Positions 57,781 through 64,000 of a stretch of DNA of 64,000 nt are shown piece by piece. The position numbers and the translations under genes were made by a program. The notes under the pieces are model-generated. The model was not told the origin of the DNA, did not search any database, and saw only the letters and a program-made list of their open reading frames with translations. This DNA is from Streptomyces ruber (GTDB taxonomy: Bacteria; Actinomycetota; Actinomycetes; Streptomycetales; Streptomycetaceae), in the NCBI RefSeq assembly GCF_014648075.1, contig NZ_BMQK01000002.1, forward strand, positions 372,001 through 436,000, given 5' to 3'. Every line of letters starts with the position of its first letter. Positions within the stretch are counted from its first letter, which is position 1.

Positions 57781-58884
57781 TTACCGCACGCCGAGGCCGG
57801 CGTCGTCGACCTCGGGCTCGCCCTCGGCCCTCAGCACCTCGTTCAGCGGGGCCAGGTCGTAGATGCCGTCCAGGTCGGGCTCCTCCAGCAGGCCCGCCGA
57901 GACCGCGTGCCCCGCCTGCGAGTCCAGGGTGGAGGCGAGCGGGTCGTTCAGGAACTTGATGGACTCCCAGGCCGGGTCGAGGACCTCGGCGGGCAGCGCC
58001 TTGCCGGAGTCCTGCTTCAGCCGCTCGTTCGCGGCCTTCTTGGCCTCGTCCGGGTTGTCGTTGATCCACGCGTTGGTCCTCACCGAGCCGCGCAGCACCG
58101 CCTCGACGACCTTCGGGTGCTCCTTCAGGAACTTCTGCGACACGATGATGTTCGTGATCACGAACGCCTTGTCGGGCCACAGGTCGGCCTCGTCCAGCAG
58201 CACTTCCGCGCCCTCGGCGACCAGCTTGGACGCGGTCGGCTCCGGTACCCAGGCGCCGTCGATCGAGCCGGACCTGTAGGCGTCCGGAGTGATCTTGTTG
58301 TCGGTGCGGACCACGGAGACGTCGCCCTTGCCGCTCTGCGCGTCGACCTTCCAGCCCTGCTCGGCGATCCAGTGCAGGAACGCGACGTCCTGGGTGTTGC
58401 CGAGCTGCGGGGTGGCGATGTTCTTGCCCTTGACGTCGTCCAGGGTCTTGATCTTGTCCGGGTTCACGACCAGCTTCACCCCGCCGGACGCCGAACCCCC
58501 GATGATCCGGAGGTTCTTGCCGCCGGACCTGGTGTAGCCGTTGATGGCCGGGGAGGGGCCGATCCAGCCGATGTCGATGGAGCCCGAGTTCAGCGCCTCG
58601 ATCTCGGAGGGACCGGCGTTGAAGGTCGCGTACTCGGCCTTCGTGCCGCCGAGCTCCTTCTGGAGGATGCCCCCCTGCCGGCCCACCAGCGCGGTCGCGT
58701 GGGTGAGGTTGTCGAAGTAGCCGATCCGTACGGTGTCGAGGCCGTCGATCTTCTCCGCCCCGGCGGAGACCTGCTCGGCCTCGTCGTCGGTGGCCTGGGA
58801 GCCGTAGCCGCAGGCGGCCAGGGTGAGCAGAGGGAGCGCGGCTAGCACCGCGAGGGAGCGCCGGAGGGCGGTGGTGGCAGGCAC
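57781..58884 (-). CDS. ssuA: Sulfonate-type ABC transporter binding lipoprotein
   Basis: 367 residues. A lipoprotein signal (LAVLAALPLLTLAAC, lipobox LAAC) precedes an SsuA/NrtA-like periplasmic-binding fold (VRIGYFDNLTHATALVGRQG, FNAGPSEIEALNSGSIDIGW, IGPSPAINGYTRSGGKNLRI). By family it binds aliphatic sulfonates, taurine or similar anions. The GTG start has GAGGAACAG upstream. About 240 bp with two short Cys-containing frames separate it from cysN. Confidence 0.9.
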   Translation of the reverse strand: MPATTALRRSLAVLAALPLLTLAACGYGSQATDDEAEQVSAGAEKIDGLDTVRIGYFDNLTHATALVGRQGGILQKELGGTKAEYATFNAGPSEIEALNSGSIDIGWIGPSPAINGYTRSGGKNLRIIGGSASGGVKLVVNPDKIKTLDDVKGKNIATPQLGNTQDVAFLHWIAEQGWKVDAQSGKGDVSVVRTDNKITPDAYRSGSIDGAWVPEPTASKLVAEGAEVLLDEADLWPDKAFVITNIIVSQKFLKEHPKVVEAVLRGSVRTNAWINDNPDEAKKAANERLKQDSGKALPAEVLDPAWESIKFLNDPLASTLDSQAGHAVSAGLLEEPDLDGIYDLAPLNEVLRAEGEPEVDDAGLGVR

Positions 58885-58932
58885 GGGAGGCTGTTCCTCT
58901 CGTTGGCCCGGCGGTCACGGCCTGTCAGTGGG

Positions 58933-59126
58933 TCAGGCGCTGGCCGGGAGGTCGGCAGGTCTTCGTCGAACGCGCGACGTCGGGCGGGGGGTGGCGAAGG
59001 CGCGCGGGCAGTGCGCGTACGTCAGCACGCACATCGCGCCACTCCGCCCTGTCCGCTGCCGAGGTCGCCGCTGCCGACGCGGCCGCCCTCCTTCGCGAAC
59101 GTCGAGTAGACGTCGTACGGGTTCAT
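58933..59126 (-). other. Two overlapping short ORFs between cysN and ssuA
   Basis: An ATG at 59126, two bases after the cysN stop, opens a 34-codon frame (MNPYDVYSTFAKEGG to GGVARCAC, stop at 59022). Before it ends, an ATG at 59034 opens a 33-codon frame (MCVLTYAHCPRAF to PADLPASA, stop at 58933), 48 bp before ssuA. Together they hold four Cys codons within about 12 codons of the junction. They could be a vestigial gene, or a leader that senses cysteinyl-tRNA. Conservation has not been checked. Confidence 0.35.
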
Positions 59127-59127
59127 G

Positions 59128-60462
59128 TCAGAAGTCCCACCCGTCGTCGTCGGCCTCGTCCCGGACGGGCTCCGGCGCGGCGAACGACTCGCCGACCATG
59201 CCGGCGGCCAGCGTGGTGCCGTCGGAGGGGTCGATCAGGAGGAACGAGCCGGTGCGCCGCGAGTCGGCGTAGGAGTCGACCGGCAGCGGCTCCGCGGTGC
59301 GGACCGTGACCCGCCCGATGTCGTTGGCGACGAGCCGGCCCGGGTGCGGGTGCAGGGACAGGTCGTCCAGGGTCAGCCGGGACGGGATGTCCTTGACGAT
59401 CGCCTTGACCGTGCGGGTGCCGTGCTTGAGCAGCACCCGGTGGCCCACGCTCAGCGCCTGGTCGGCGACGTGGCAGACGGTCGCCTCAATGTCCTGCGTG
59501 GTTGCGGGCGCGTCCTTCGTCGGCACGATCAGGTCGCCGCGCGAGACGTCGATGTCGTCCGCCAGCAGCAGGGTCACCGACTGCGGGGTCCACGCCACGT
59601 CCACCGGCTCGCCCAGCAGGTCGATCCCGGCGACCGTCGTCGTACGGCCGGAGGGCAGCACCGTCACCTGCTCGCCGACCCGGAACGTGCCGGCCGCGAT
59701 CTGGCCCGCGTACCCGCGGTAGTCCGGGTGCTCGGCGGTCTGCGGGCGGATCACGTACTGCACGGGCAGCCGGGCGTGGCAGTGCGCCAGGTCGTGGCTG
59801 ACCGGGACGGTCTCCAGGTGCTCCAGGACCGTCGGGCCGCCGTACCAGTCCATGTGCGCGGAGGGCTCCACGACGTTGTCGCCCACGAGCGCCGAGATCG
59901 GGATCGCGGTGACCTCCGGGACGCCCAGCTCGGTCGCGTACGCCGTGAACTCCTCCGCGATGGCCGCGAAGACCTTCTCCGCGTAGCCGACGAGGTCCAT
60001 CTTGTTGACGGCGAGGACGACGTGCGGGACGCGCAGGAGGGCGGCGATGGCGGCGTGGCGGCGGGTCTGCTCGACGACGCCGTTGCGGGCGTCGACGAGG
60101 ACGACGGTGAGCTCGGCCGTCGAGGCGCCGGTGACCATGTTGCGGGTGTACTGCACGTGGCCGGGGGTGTCGGCCAGGATGAAGCGGCGCCGGGGGGTGG
60201 CGAAGTAGCGGTAGGCCACGTCGATGGTGATGCCCTGCTCGCGCTCGGCGCGCAGGCCGTCGGTGAGGAGGGCGAGGTCGGGGCCTTCCTGGCCGCGGCT
60301 CGCGGAGGCGCGCTCCACGGCCTCCAGCTGGTCGGTGAGGACCGACTTGGAGTCGTGCAGGAGGCGGCCGACGAGGGTGGACTTGCCGTCGTCGACGGAG
60401 CCCGCGGTCGCGAACCGCAGCAGGGTGGTGGCCGAGAGCTCCTCGGTCGTGGTCGTGCTCAT
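59128..60462 (-). CDS. cysN: Sulfate adenylyltransferase large subunit (GTPase)
   Basis: 444 residues. The elongation-factor-like GTPase motifs are present: G1 AGSVDDGKSTLVGRLLHD, G3 LADTPGHVQYTRNM, G4 LAVNKMDLVGY and GITIDVAYRYF as switch I. CysN couples GTP hydrolysis to CysD-catalysed APS formation from sulfate and ATP. The CysC domain sometimes fused to CysN is separate here. It starts two bases after the cysD stop. Confidence 0.96.
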   Translation of the reverse strand: MSTTTTEELSATTLLRFATAGSVDDGKSTLVGRLLHDSKSVLTDQLEAVERASASRGQEGPDLALLTDGLRAEREQGITIDVAYRYFATPRRRFILADTPGHVQYTRNMVTGASTAELTVVLVDARNGVVEQTRRHAAIAALLRVPHVVLAVNKMDLVGYAEKVFAAIAEEFTAYATELGVPEVTAIPISALVGDNVVEPSAHMDWYGGPTVLEHLETVPVSHDLAHCHARLPVQYVIRPQTAEHPDYRGYAGQIAAGTFRVGEQVTVLPSGRTTTVAGIDLLGEPVDVAWTPQSVTLLLADDIDVSRGDLIVPTKDAPATTQDIEATVCHVADQALSVGHRVLLKHGTRTVKAIVKDIPSRLTLDDLSLHPHPGRLVANDIGRVTVRTAEPLPVDSYADSRRTGSFLLIDPSDGTTLAAGMVGESFAAPEPVRDEADDDGWDF

Positions 60463-60464
60463 GG

Positions 60465-61400
60465 CTAGAAGTACCCCTCGCGCTTGCGGTCTTCCATCGC
60501 GGCCTCGGAGAGCTTGTCGTCGGCGCGGGTGGCGCCGCGTTCGGTGAGCCGGGAGGCGGCGATCTCGGTGATCACGGCGTCGAGCGTGGTCGCCGCGGAG
60601 TCGACGGCGCCGGTGCAGGACATGTCGCCGACGGTGCGGTAGCGCACCAGCCGCCGCTCGACGCTCTCGCCGTCCTTGGGGCCGCCCCACTCCCCGGCGG
60701 TCAGCCACATGCCGCTCCGCCGGAACACCTCGCGCTCGTGCGCGAAGTAGATCTCCGGGAGTTCGATGCCCTCGCGGGCGATGTACTGCCAGACGTCCAG
60801 CTCGGTCCAGTTGGACAGGGGGAAGACGCGGACGTGCTCGCCGGGGGCGTGGCGGCCGTTGTAGAGCTGCCAGAGTTCGGGGCGCTGGCGGCGGGGGTCC
60901 CACTGGGAGAACTCGTCGCGCAGGGAGAAGACGCGTTCCTTGGCGCGGGCCTTCTCCTCGTCGCGGCGGCCGCCGCCGAAGACGGCGTCGAAGCGCTGCT
61001 CGCGGATGGTGTCGGTGAGGGGGAGGGTCTGCAGCGGGTTGCGGGTGCCGTCGGGGCGCTCCTTGAGCACGCCGCGGTCGATGTAGTCCTGCACGGAGGC
61101 GACGTGCAGCCGCAGCCCGTGCCGGGCGACCACGCGGTCGCGGTACTCCAGCACCTCGGGGAAGTTGTGCCCGGTGTCGACGTGCAGCAGGGCGAACGGG
61201 ACCGGGGCCGGGGTGAAGGCCTTCAGCGCCAGGTGGAGCATGACGATGGAGTCCTTGCCGCCGGAGAACAGGATCACCGGGTGCTCGAACTCGCCCGCCA
61301 CCTCGCGGAAGATGTGGACCGCCTCGGATTCGAGGGCGTCCAGGTGGGACAGGGCGTACGGGCTGCCCGTCTCCTCGGAGACGGAGGCGACGGTCGTCAT
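60465..61400 (-). CDS. cysD: Sulfate adenylyltransferase small subunit
   Basis: 311 residues. The PP-loop ILFSGGKDSIVMLHLALKAF binds ATP, and VFGGGRRDEEKARAKERVFS, FPLSNWTELDVWQYIARE and the C-terminal EAAMEDRKREGYF are typical of CysD. It forms APS with CysN. The ATG overlaps the cysC stop (ATGA). Confidence 0.96.
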   Translation of the reverse strand: MTTVASVSEETGSPYALSHLDALESEAVHIFREVAGEFEHPVILFSGGKDSIVMLHLALKAFTPAPVPFALLHVDTGHNFPEVLEYRDRVVARHGLRLHVASVQDYIDRGVLKERPDGTRNPLQTLPLTDTIREQRFDAVFGGGRRDEEKARAKERVFSLRDEFSQWDPRRQRPELWQLYNGRHAPGEHVRVFPLSNWTELDVWQYIAREGIELPEIYFAHEREVFRRSGMWLTAGEWGGPKDGESVERRLVRYRTVGDMSCTGAVDSAATTLDAVITEIAASRLTERGATRADDKLSEAAMEDRKREGYF

Positions 61401-61933
61401 GCCAGACCCCTTTCGACGAGCAGCTCGTGGACGGCGGCCGCGGACTCCTGCACCGTCTGGTGCTGCGACTCGATGCGCAGATCGGGGGAGTCGGGCTCCT
61501 CGTAGGGGTCGTCGACCCCGGTGAGCCCGGAGATCTCGCCCGCGGCCTGCCGGGCGTACAGCCCCTTCACGTCGCGTACGGAGCACACCTCGACGGGGGT
61601 GGCCACGTGCACCTCGACGTACGCGGCGCCGCTCGCGGCGTGCCGCTTGCGGACCGCCTCGCGGCTGTCGGCGTACGGGGCGATGACGGGGACGAGGGCG
61701 AGGACGCCGTTGCGGGCCAGCAGGTCGGCGAGGAAGCCGATGCGCTGCACGTTGGTGTGCCGGTCGGCGCGGCTGAAGCCGAGGCCGGCGGTGAGGAACT
61801 CGCGGATCTCGTCGCCGTCGAGGACCTCCACGCGGTGGCCGTCCGCGCGCAGGCGCTCTGCCAGCTCGTACGCGATGGTGGTCTTGCCGGCGCTCGGCAG
61901 ACCCGTGAGCCAGACGGTGGCTCCGGTGGTCAC
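61397..61933 (-). CDS. cysC: Adenylyl-sulfate kinase
   Basis: 178 residues from the GTG at 61933, which has AGGAGAG five bases upstream; an extension to 61975 is less likely. P-loop WLTGLPSAGKTTIAYELAE, LDGDEIREFLTAGLGFSRAD and ARQAAGEISGLTGVDDPYEE identify APS kinase (APS + ATP to PAPS). The downstream reductase looks like an APS-type CysH, so PAPS made here may serve sulfotransferases rather than reduction. Confidence 0.94.
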   Translation of the reverse strand: MTTGATVWLTGLPSAGKTTIAYELAERLRADGHRVEVLDGDEIREFLTAGLGFSRADRHTNVQRIGFLADLLARNGVLALVPVIAPYADSREAVRKRHAASGAAYVEVHVATPVEVCSVRDVKGLYARQAAGEISGLTGVDDPYEEPDSPDLRIESQHQTVQESAAAVHELLVERGLA

Positions 61934-61976
61934 TTGGCTCTCCTGATCTCGGGGGGTCCGGGGGACGGTGGCCATG

Positions 61977-62723
61977 TCAGCCGTGCAGTCCGCACTCGGT
62001 CTTGGCGCGGCCCGCCCAGCGGCCGGCGCGCGCGTCCTCGCCCTCGAGGACCCGGCGGGTGCAGGGGGCGCAGCCCACGGAGGCGTAGCCGTCCATGAGC
62101 AGCGGGTTGGTGAGCACTCCGTGCTCGGCGACGTAGGCGTCCACGTCGTCCTGGGTCCAGCGGGCGATCGGGGAGACCTTCACCTTCCGGCGCTTCTCGT
62201 CCCAGCCGACGACCGGGGTGTCCGCCCGGGTCGGGGACTCGTCGCGGCGCAGGCCGGTCGCCCAGGCGTCGAAGCGGGCGAGCCCCTCCTCCAGCGGCTT
62301 CACCTTGCGCAGGGCGCAGCACAGGTCGGGGTTCCGGTCGTGCAGCCTCGGGCCGTACTCGGCGTCCTGCTCGGCCACCGTCTGACGGGGCGTCAGCGTG
62401 ATGACGTTGACGTCCATCACCGCCTCGACCGCGTCGCGGGTGCCGATGGTCTCCTCGAAGTGGTAGCCGGTGTCGAGGAAGACGACGTCGACGCCGGGCA
62501 TCGCGCGGGAGGCGAGGTGGGCGACGACCGCGTCCTCCATGGAGGAGGTCACGCAGAAGCGCCTGCCGAAGGTGTCGGCGGCCCACTTGAGGACGTCCAG
62601 GGCCGGGGCGTCCTCCAGGTCGCGGCCGGCCTGCTCGGCGAGCGCCCTGAGCTCGGCGCGCCGGGCCTCCTCGGGGCCGGCCGCCCCCGGTGAGGTCGTG
62701 TCGGGATCCACCTTGACGGTCAT
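61977..62723 (-). CDS. cysH: Assimilatory adenylyl-sulfate reductase
   Basis: 248 residues. Two cysteine pairs for a [4Fe-4S] cluster (NPDLCCALRKVKPLEEGL; SVGCAPCTRRVLEGED) mark the APS-reducing rather than PAPS-reducing subtype, and the C-terminal KTECGLHG supplies the catalytic Cys. SSMEDAVVAHLASRAMPGVD is the nucleotide-binding loop. It reduces APS to sulfite with thioredoxin. A GGAGGGGA ribosome binding site lies inside the end of the upstream zinc-ribbon gene. Confidence 0.95.
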   Translation of the reverse strand: MTVKVDPDTTSPGAAGPEEARRAELRALAEQAGRDLEDAPALDVLKWAADTFGRRFCVTSSMEDAVVAHLASRAMPGVDVVFLDTGYHFEETIGTRDAVEAVMDVNVITLTPRQTVAEQDAEYGPRLHDRNPDLCCALRKVKPLEEGLARFDAWATGLRRDESPTRADTPVVGWDEKRRKVKVSPIARWTQDDVDAYVAEHGVLTNPLLMDGYASVGCAPCTRRVLEGEDARAGRWAGRAKTECGLHG

Positions 62724-62899
62724 ATGTCCCCTCCGCTGTCGGCTCGTCGAACGCCCCGGGACAGCAGCCCGAGATACTTCAACTGGAAGGCGCGGTTGCA
62801 CGCGTGGCATTCCCAGGTGCCGTGCGCGGCCTGCTCGCTCGGACGCAGGTCCTCGTCACCGCAGTAGGGGCAGTGGAAGGGCGCGGCGCGCTCGCTCAC
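62720..62899 (-). CDS. Small zinc-ribbon protein of the cys operon (59 aa)
   Basis: GTG-started 59-residue protein: SERAAPFHCPYCGDEDLRPS, then WECHACNRAFQLKYLGLLSR. The CPYC and CHAC pairs form a rubredoxin-like zinc ribbon. Its stop overlaps the cysH start, so it is translated with the reductase. I recall a small unnamed gene at this place between sir and cysH in other Streptomyces. A role as assembly factor, electron carrier or regulator for sulfate reduction is possible but unproven. Confidence 0.82.
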   Translation of the reverse strand: MSERAAPFHCPYCGDEDLRPSEQAAHGTWECHACNRAFQLKYLGLLSRGVRRADSGGDI

Positions 62900-63066
62900 G
62901 ACAACGCCTCCCCTTCTTCCGTGGCTCGGTTCGCCTCCGGGGCGCCGGTGCCTCCGTCGACGGTCGGCCGTGCTCGGCCACTCGTTCCTCGCGGCCTGCG
63001 CGCGGCCTCCCTCTCGACGGAGGCGCGCCCCTTCGGCTCACTCGCCCGGCTCACGACAACGCCTCC
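62894..63066. repeat. Repeat-flanked insertion between sir and the zinc-ribbon gene
   Basis: An 18-bp sequence (GCTCACGACAACGCCTCC on the plus strand) occurs at 62894-62911 and again at 63049-63066. The first copy contains the zinc-ribbon start codon and the second the sir stop codon. The DNA between holds an 11-bp inverted repeat (GCCTCCGTCGA at 62950-62960, TCGACGGAGGC at 63014-63024). Without the insert the sir stop and zinc-ribbon start would overlap as GTGA. The internal sequence resembles a dispersed Streptomyces intergenic repeat I remember, with no transposase. Confidence 0.7.
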
Positions 63067-64000
63067 TCGGAGGCCCGCGTGGCCCACGTCGCGAAGCGTT
63101 CGCCGGGCTCGCGTTCCTTCTCGAACCGCTTCAGGACGCGCTCGATGTAGTCCGGCAGTTCCGCCGAGGTCACCTTCAGGCCGCGTACCTTGCGGCCGAA
63201 GCCGGCCTGGAGGCCGAGTGCGCCGCCCAGGTGCACCTGGTAGCCCTCGACGTGGTTGCCGTCGTCGTCCAGGACGAGCTGGCCCTTGAGGCCGATGTCG
63301 GCGGTCTGGATGCGGGCGCAGGCGTTCGGGCAGCCGTTGATGTTGATGGTGAGCGGCTCGTCGAAGTCCGGCATGCGGCGCTCGAGTTCGTCGATGAGGG
63401 AGGCGCCGCGCGCCTTGGTCTCGACGATGGCGAGCTTGCAGAACTCGATGCCGGTGCAGGCGATGGTGCCGCGGCGGAACGGCGACGGGTTCACCTGGAA
63501 GTCCAGTGCCTCGAGCCCGGCCACCAGCGAGTCGATCCGGTCCCGCTCCACGTCGAGAATGATCATCTTCTGCTCGACCGTGGTGTTGAGCCGGTCGGAG
63601 CCGTGCGCGGCGGCCAGATCGGCGATCCTGGTCAGGGTGGCGCCGTCGACACGGCCGACGCGCGGGGCGAAGCCCACGTAGTAGCGGCCGTCGCGCTGCT
63701 GGTGGACGCCGATGTGGTCGCGCCACCGGGAGACCGGCTCGTCGGGCGCCGGACCGTCGACCATCTTCCGCTTCAGGTACTCGTCCTCCAGCACCTGCCG
63801 GAACTTCTCCGGGCCCCAGTCGGCCATCAGGAACTTCAGCCGGGCCCGGTTGCGCAGCCGCCGGTAGCCGTAGTCGCGGAAGATGCCGACGACGCCGGCC
63901 CAGACGTCCGCGACCTCGTCCAGCGGCACCCAGGTGCCCAGCCGCTGGGCCAGCTTGGGGTTGGTGGACAGGCCGCCGCCGACCCAGAGGTCGAAGCCGG
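63051..64000 (-). CDS. sir: Ferredoxin-type sulfite/nitrite reductase, 5' part outside window
   Basis: The C-terminal 316 codons are visible, opening in GFDLWVGGGLSTNPKLAQRL. The siroheme/[4Fe-4S] cysteines appear in TIACTGIEFCKLAIVETKAR and ININGCPNACARIQTADIGL, and the second ferrodoxin-like repeat YYVGFAPRVGRVDGATL is present. Given its place at the head of the cys genes it is almost certainly the assimilatory sulfite reductase, taking sulfite to sulfide; nitrite reductase is the alternative within this family. The protein ends RASEEALS at 63051. Confidence 0.92.
   Translation of the reverse strand, partial: GFDLWVGGGLSTNPKLAQRLGTWVPLDEVADVWAGVVGIFRDYGYRRLRNRARLKFLMADWGPEKFRQVLEDEYLKRKMVDGPAPDEPVSRWRDHIGVHQQRDGRYYVGFAPRVGRVDGATLTRIADLAAAHGSDRLNTTVEQKMIILDVERDRIDSLVAGLEALDFQVNPSPFRRGTIACTGIEFCKLAIVETKARGASLIDELERRMPDFDEPLTININGCPNACARIQTADIGLKGQLVLDDDGNHVEGYQVHLGGALGLQAGFGRKVRGLKVTSAELPDYIERVLKRFEKEREPGERFATWATRASEEALS

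Overview
The window is a high-GC actinobacterial chromosome segment and almost certainly Streptomyces. The codon third positions are strongly G/C. It carries a four-gene conservon (cvnA-D), a geosmin synthase, a DUF5753-type XRE regulator, GTG/TTG starts and several apparently leaderless promoters. From memory, not from any search, the backbone order resembles the S. coelicolor region around SCO6057-SCO6102: AFG1-type ATPase, pyrimidine reductase, murC, msrB, conservon, geosmin synthase, cysteine/sulfite assimilation genes. No tRNA, rRNA, CRISPR array or intact transposase was found.

Layout. 1-6.4 kb: the 5' part of a FAD oxidoreductase in frame with a decayed nSTAND ATPase remnant, a Tat-exported PhoX-like protein, a SulP transporter overlapping a beta-carbonic anhydrase, and a small exported protein with a conspicuous upstream repeat/palindrome array. 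6.5-11 kb: AFG1-like ATPase, RibD-type reductase, murC, msrB. 11.2-11.9 kb: a pseudogene chain made of pieces of an ABC ATPase, a sensor kinase and a LuxR regulator. 11.9-15 kb: XRE regulator, RsbW-like ATP-binding protein, PfkB kinase. 15-19.4 kb: conservon. 19.5-30.5 kb looks accessory. It holds an unusual three-gene operon (FAD enzyme, free-standing adenylation enzyme, ketosynthase-ACP protein that has lost its acyltransferase), then a GAF protein, an AraC regulator, a P450 and a secreted subtilase.

30.6-37.8 kb: a zinc-ribbon membrane protein, a DUF89 phosphatase, geosmin synthase, a phenoxazinone-synthase-like multicopper oxidase and a kinase-fold protein lacking its catalytic Asp. 37.8-46.4 kb: treZ, treY and glgX, which together convert glycogen to trehalose, with an FHA protein and an M14 peptidase interspersed. 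46.7-55.3 kb: a HEPN-type protein, a DEDDh exonuclease, an aminoglycoside-phosphotransferase-fold protein, a sugar ABC importer without its ATPase, a macrolide glycosyltransferase with a TetR-like operator inside its promoter, and a DUF4440/TIGR03086 fusion.

55.3-64 kb: a right-to-left sulfur assimilation operon: sir, zinc-ribbon protein, cysH, cysC, cysD, cysN, a sulfonate/sulfate-ester type ABC importer, and a sirohydrochlorin chelatase-like gene. It imports organosulfur, activates sulfate, reduces it to sulfide and supplies siroheme for the sulfite reductase.

The strongest candidate for something new is the acyltransferase-less KS-ACP / adenylation / FAD operon at 19.5-24.3 kb. The most instructive decay events are the nSTAND remnant and the ABC-kinase-LuxR pseudogene chain.
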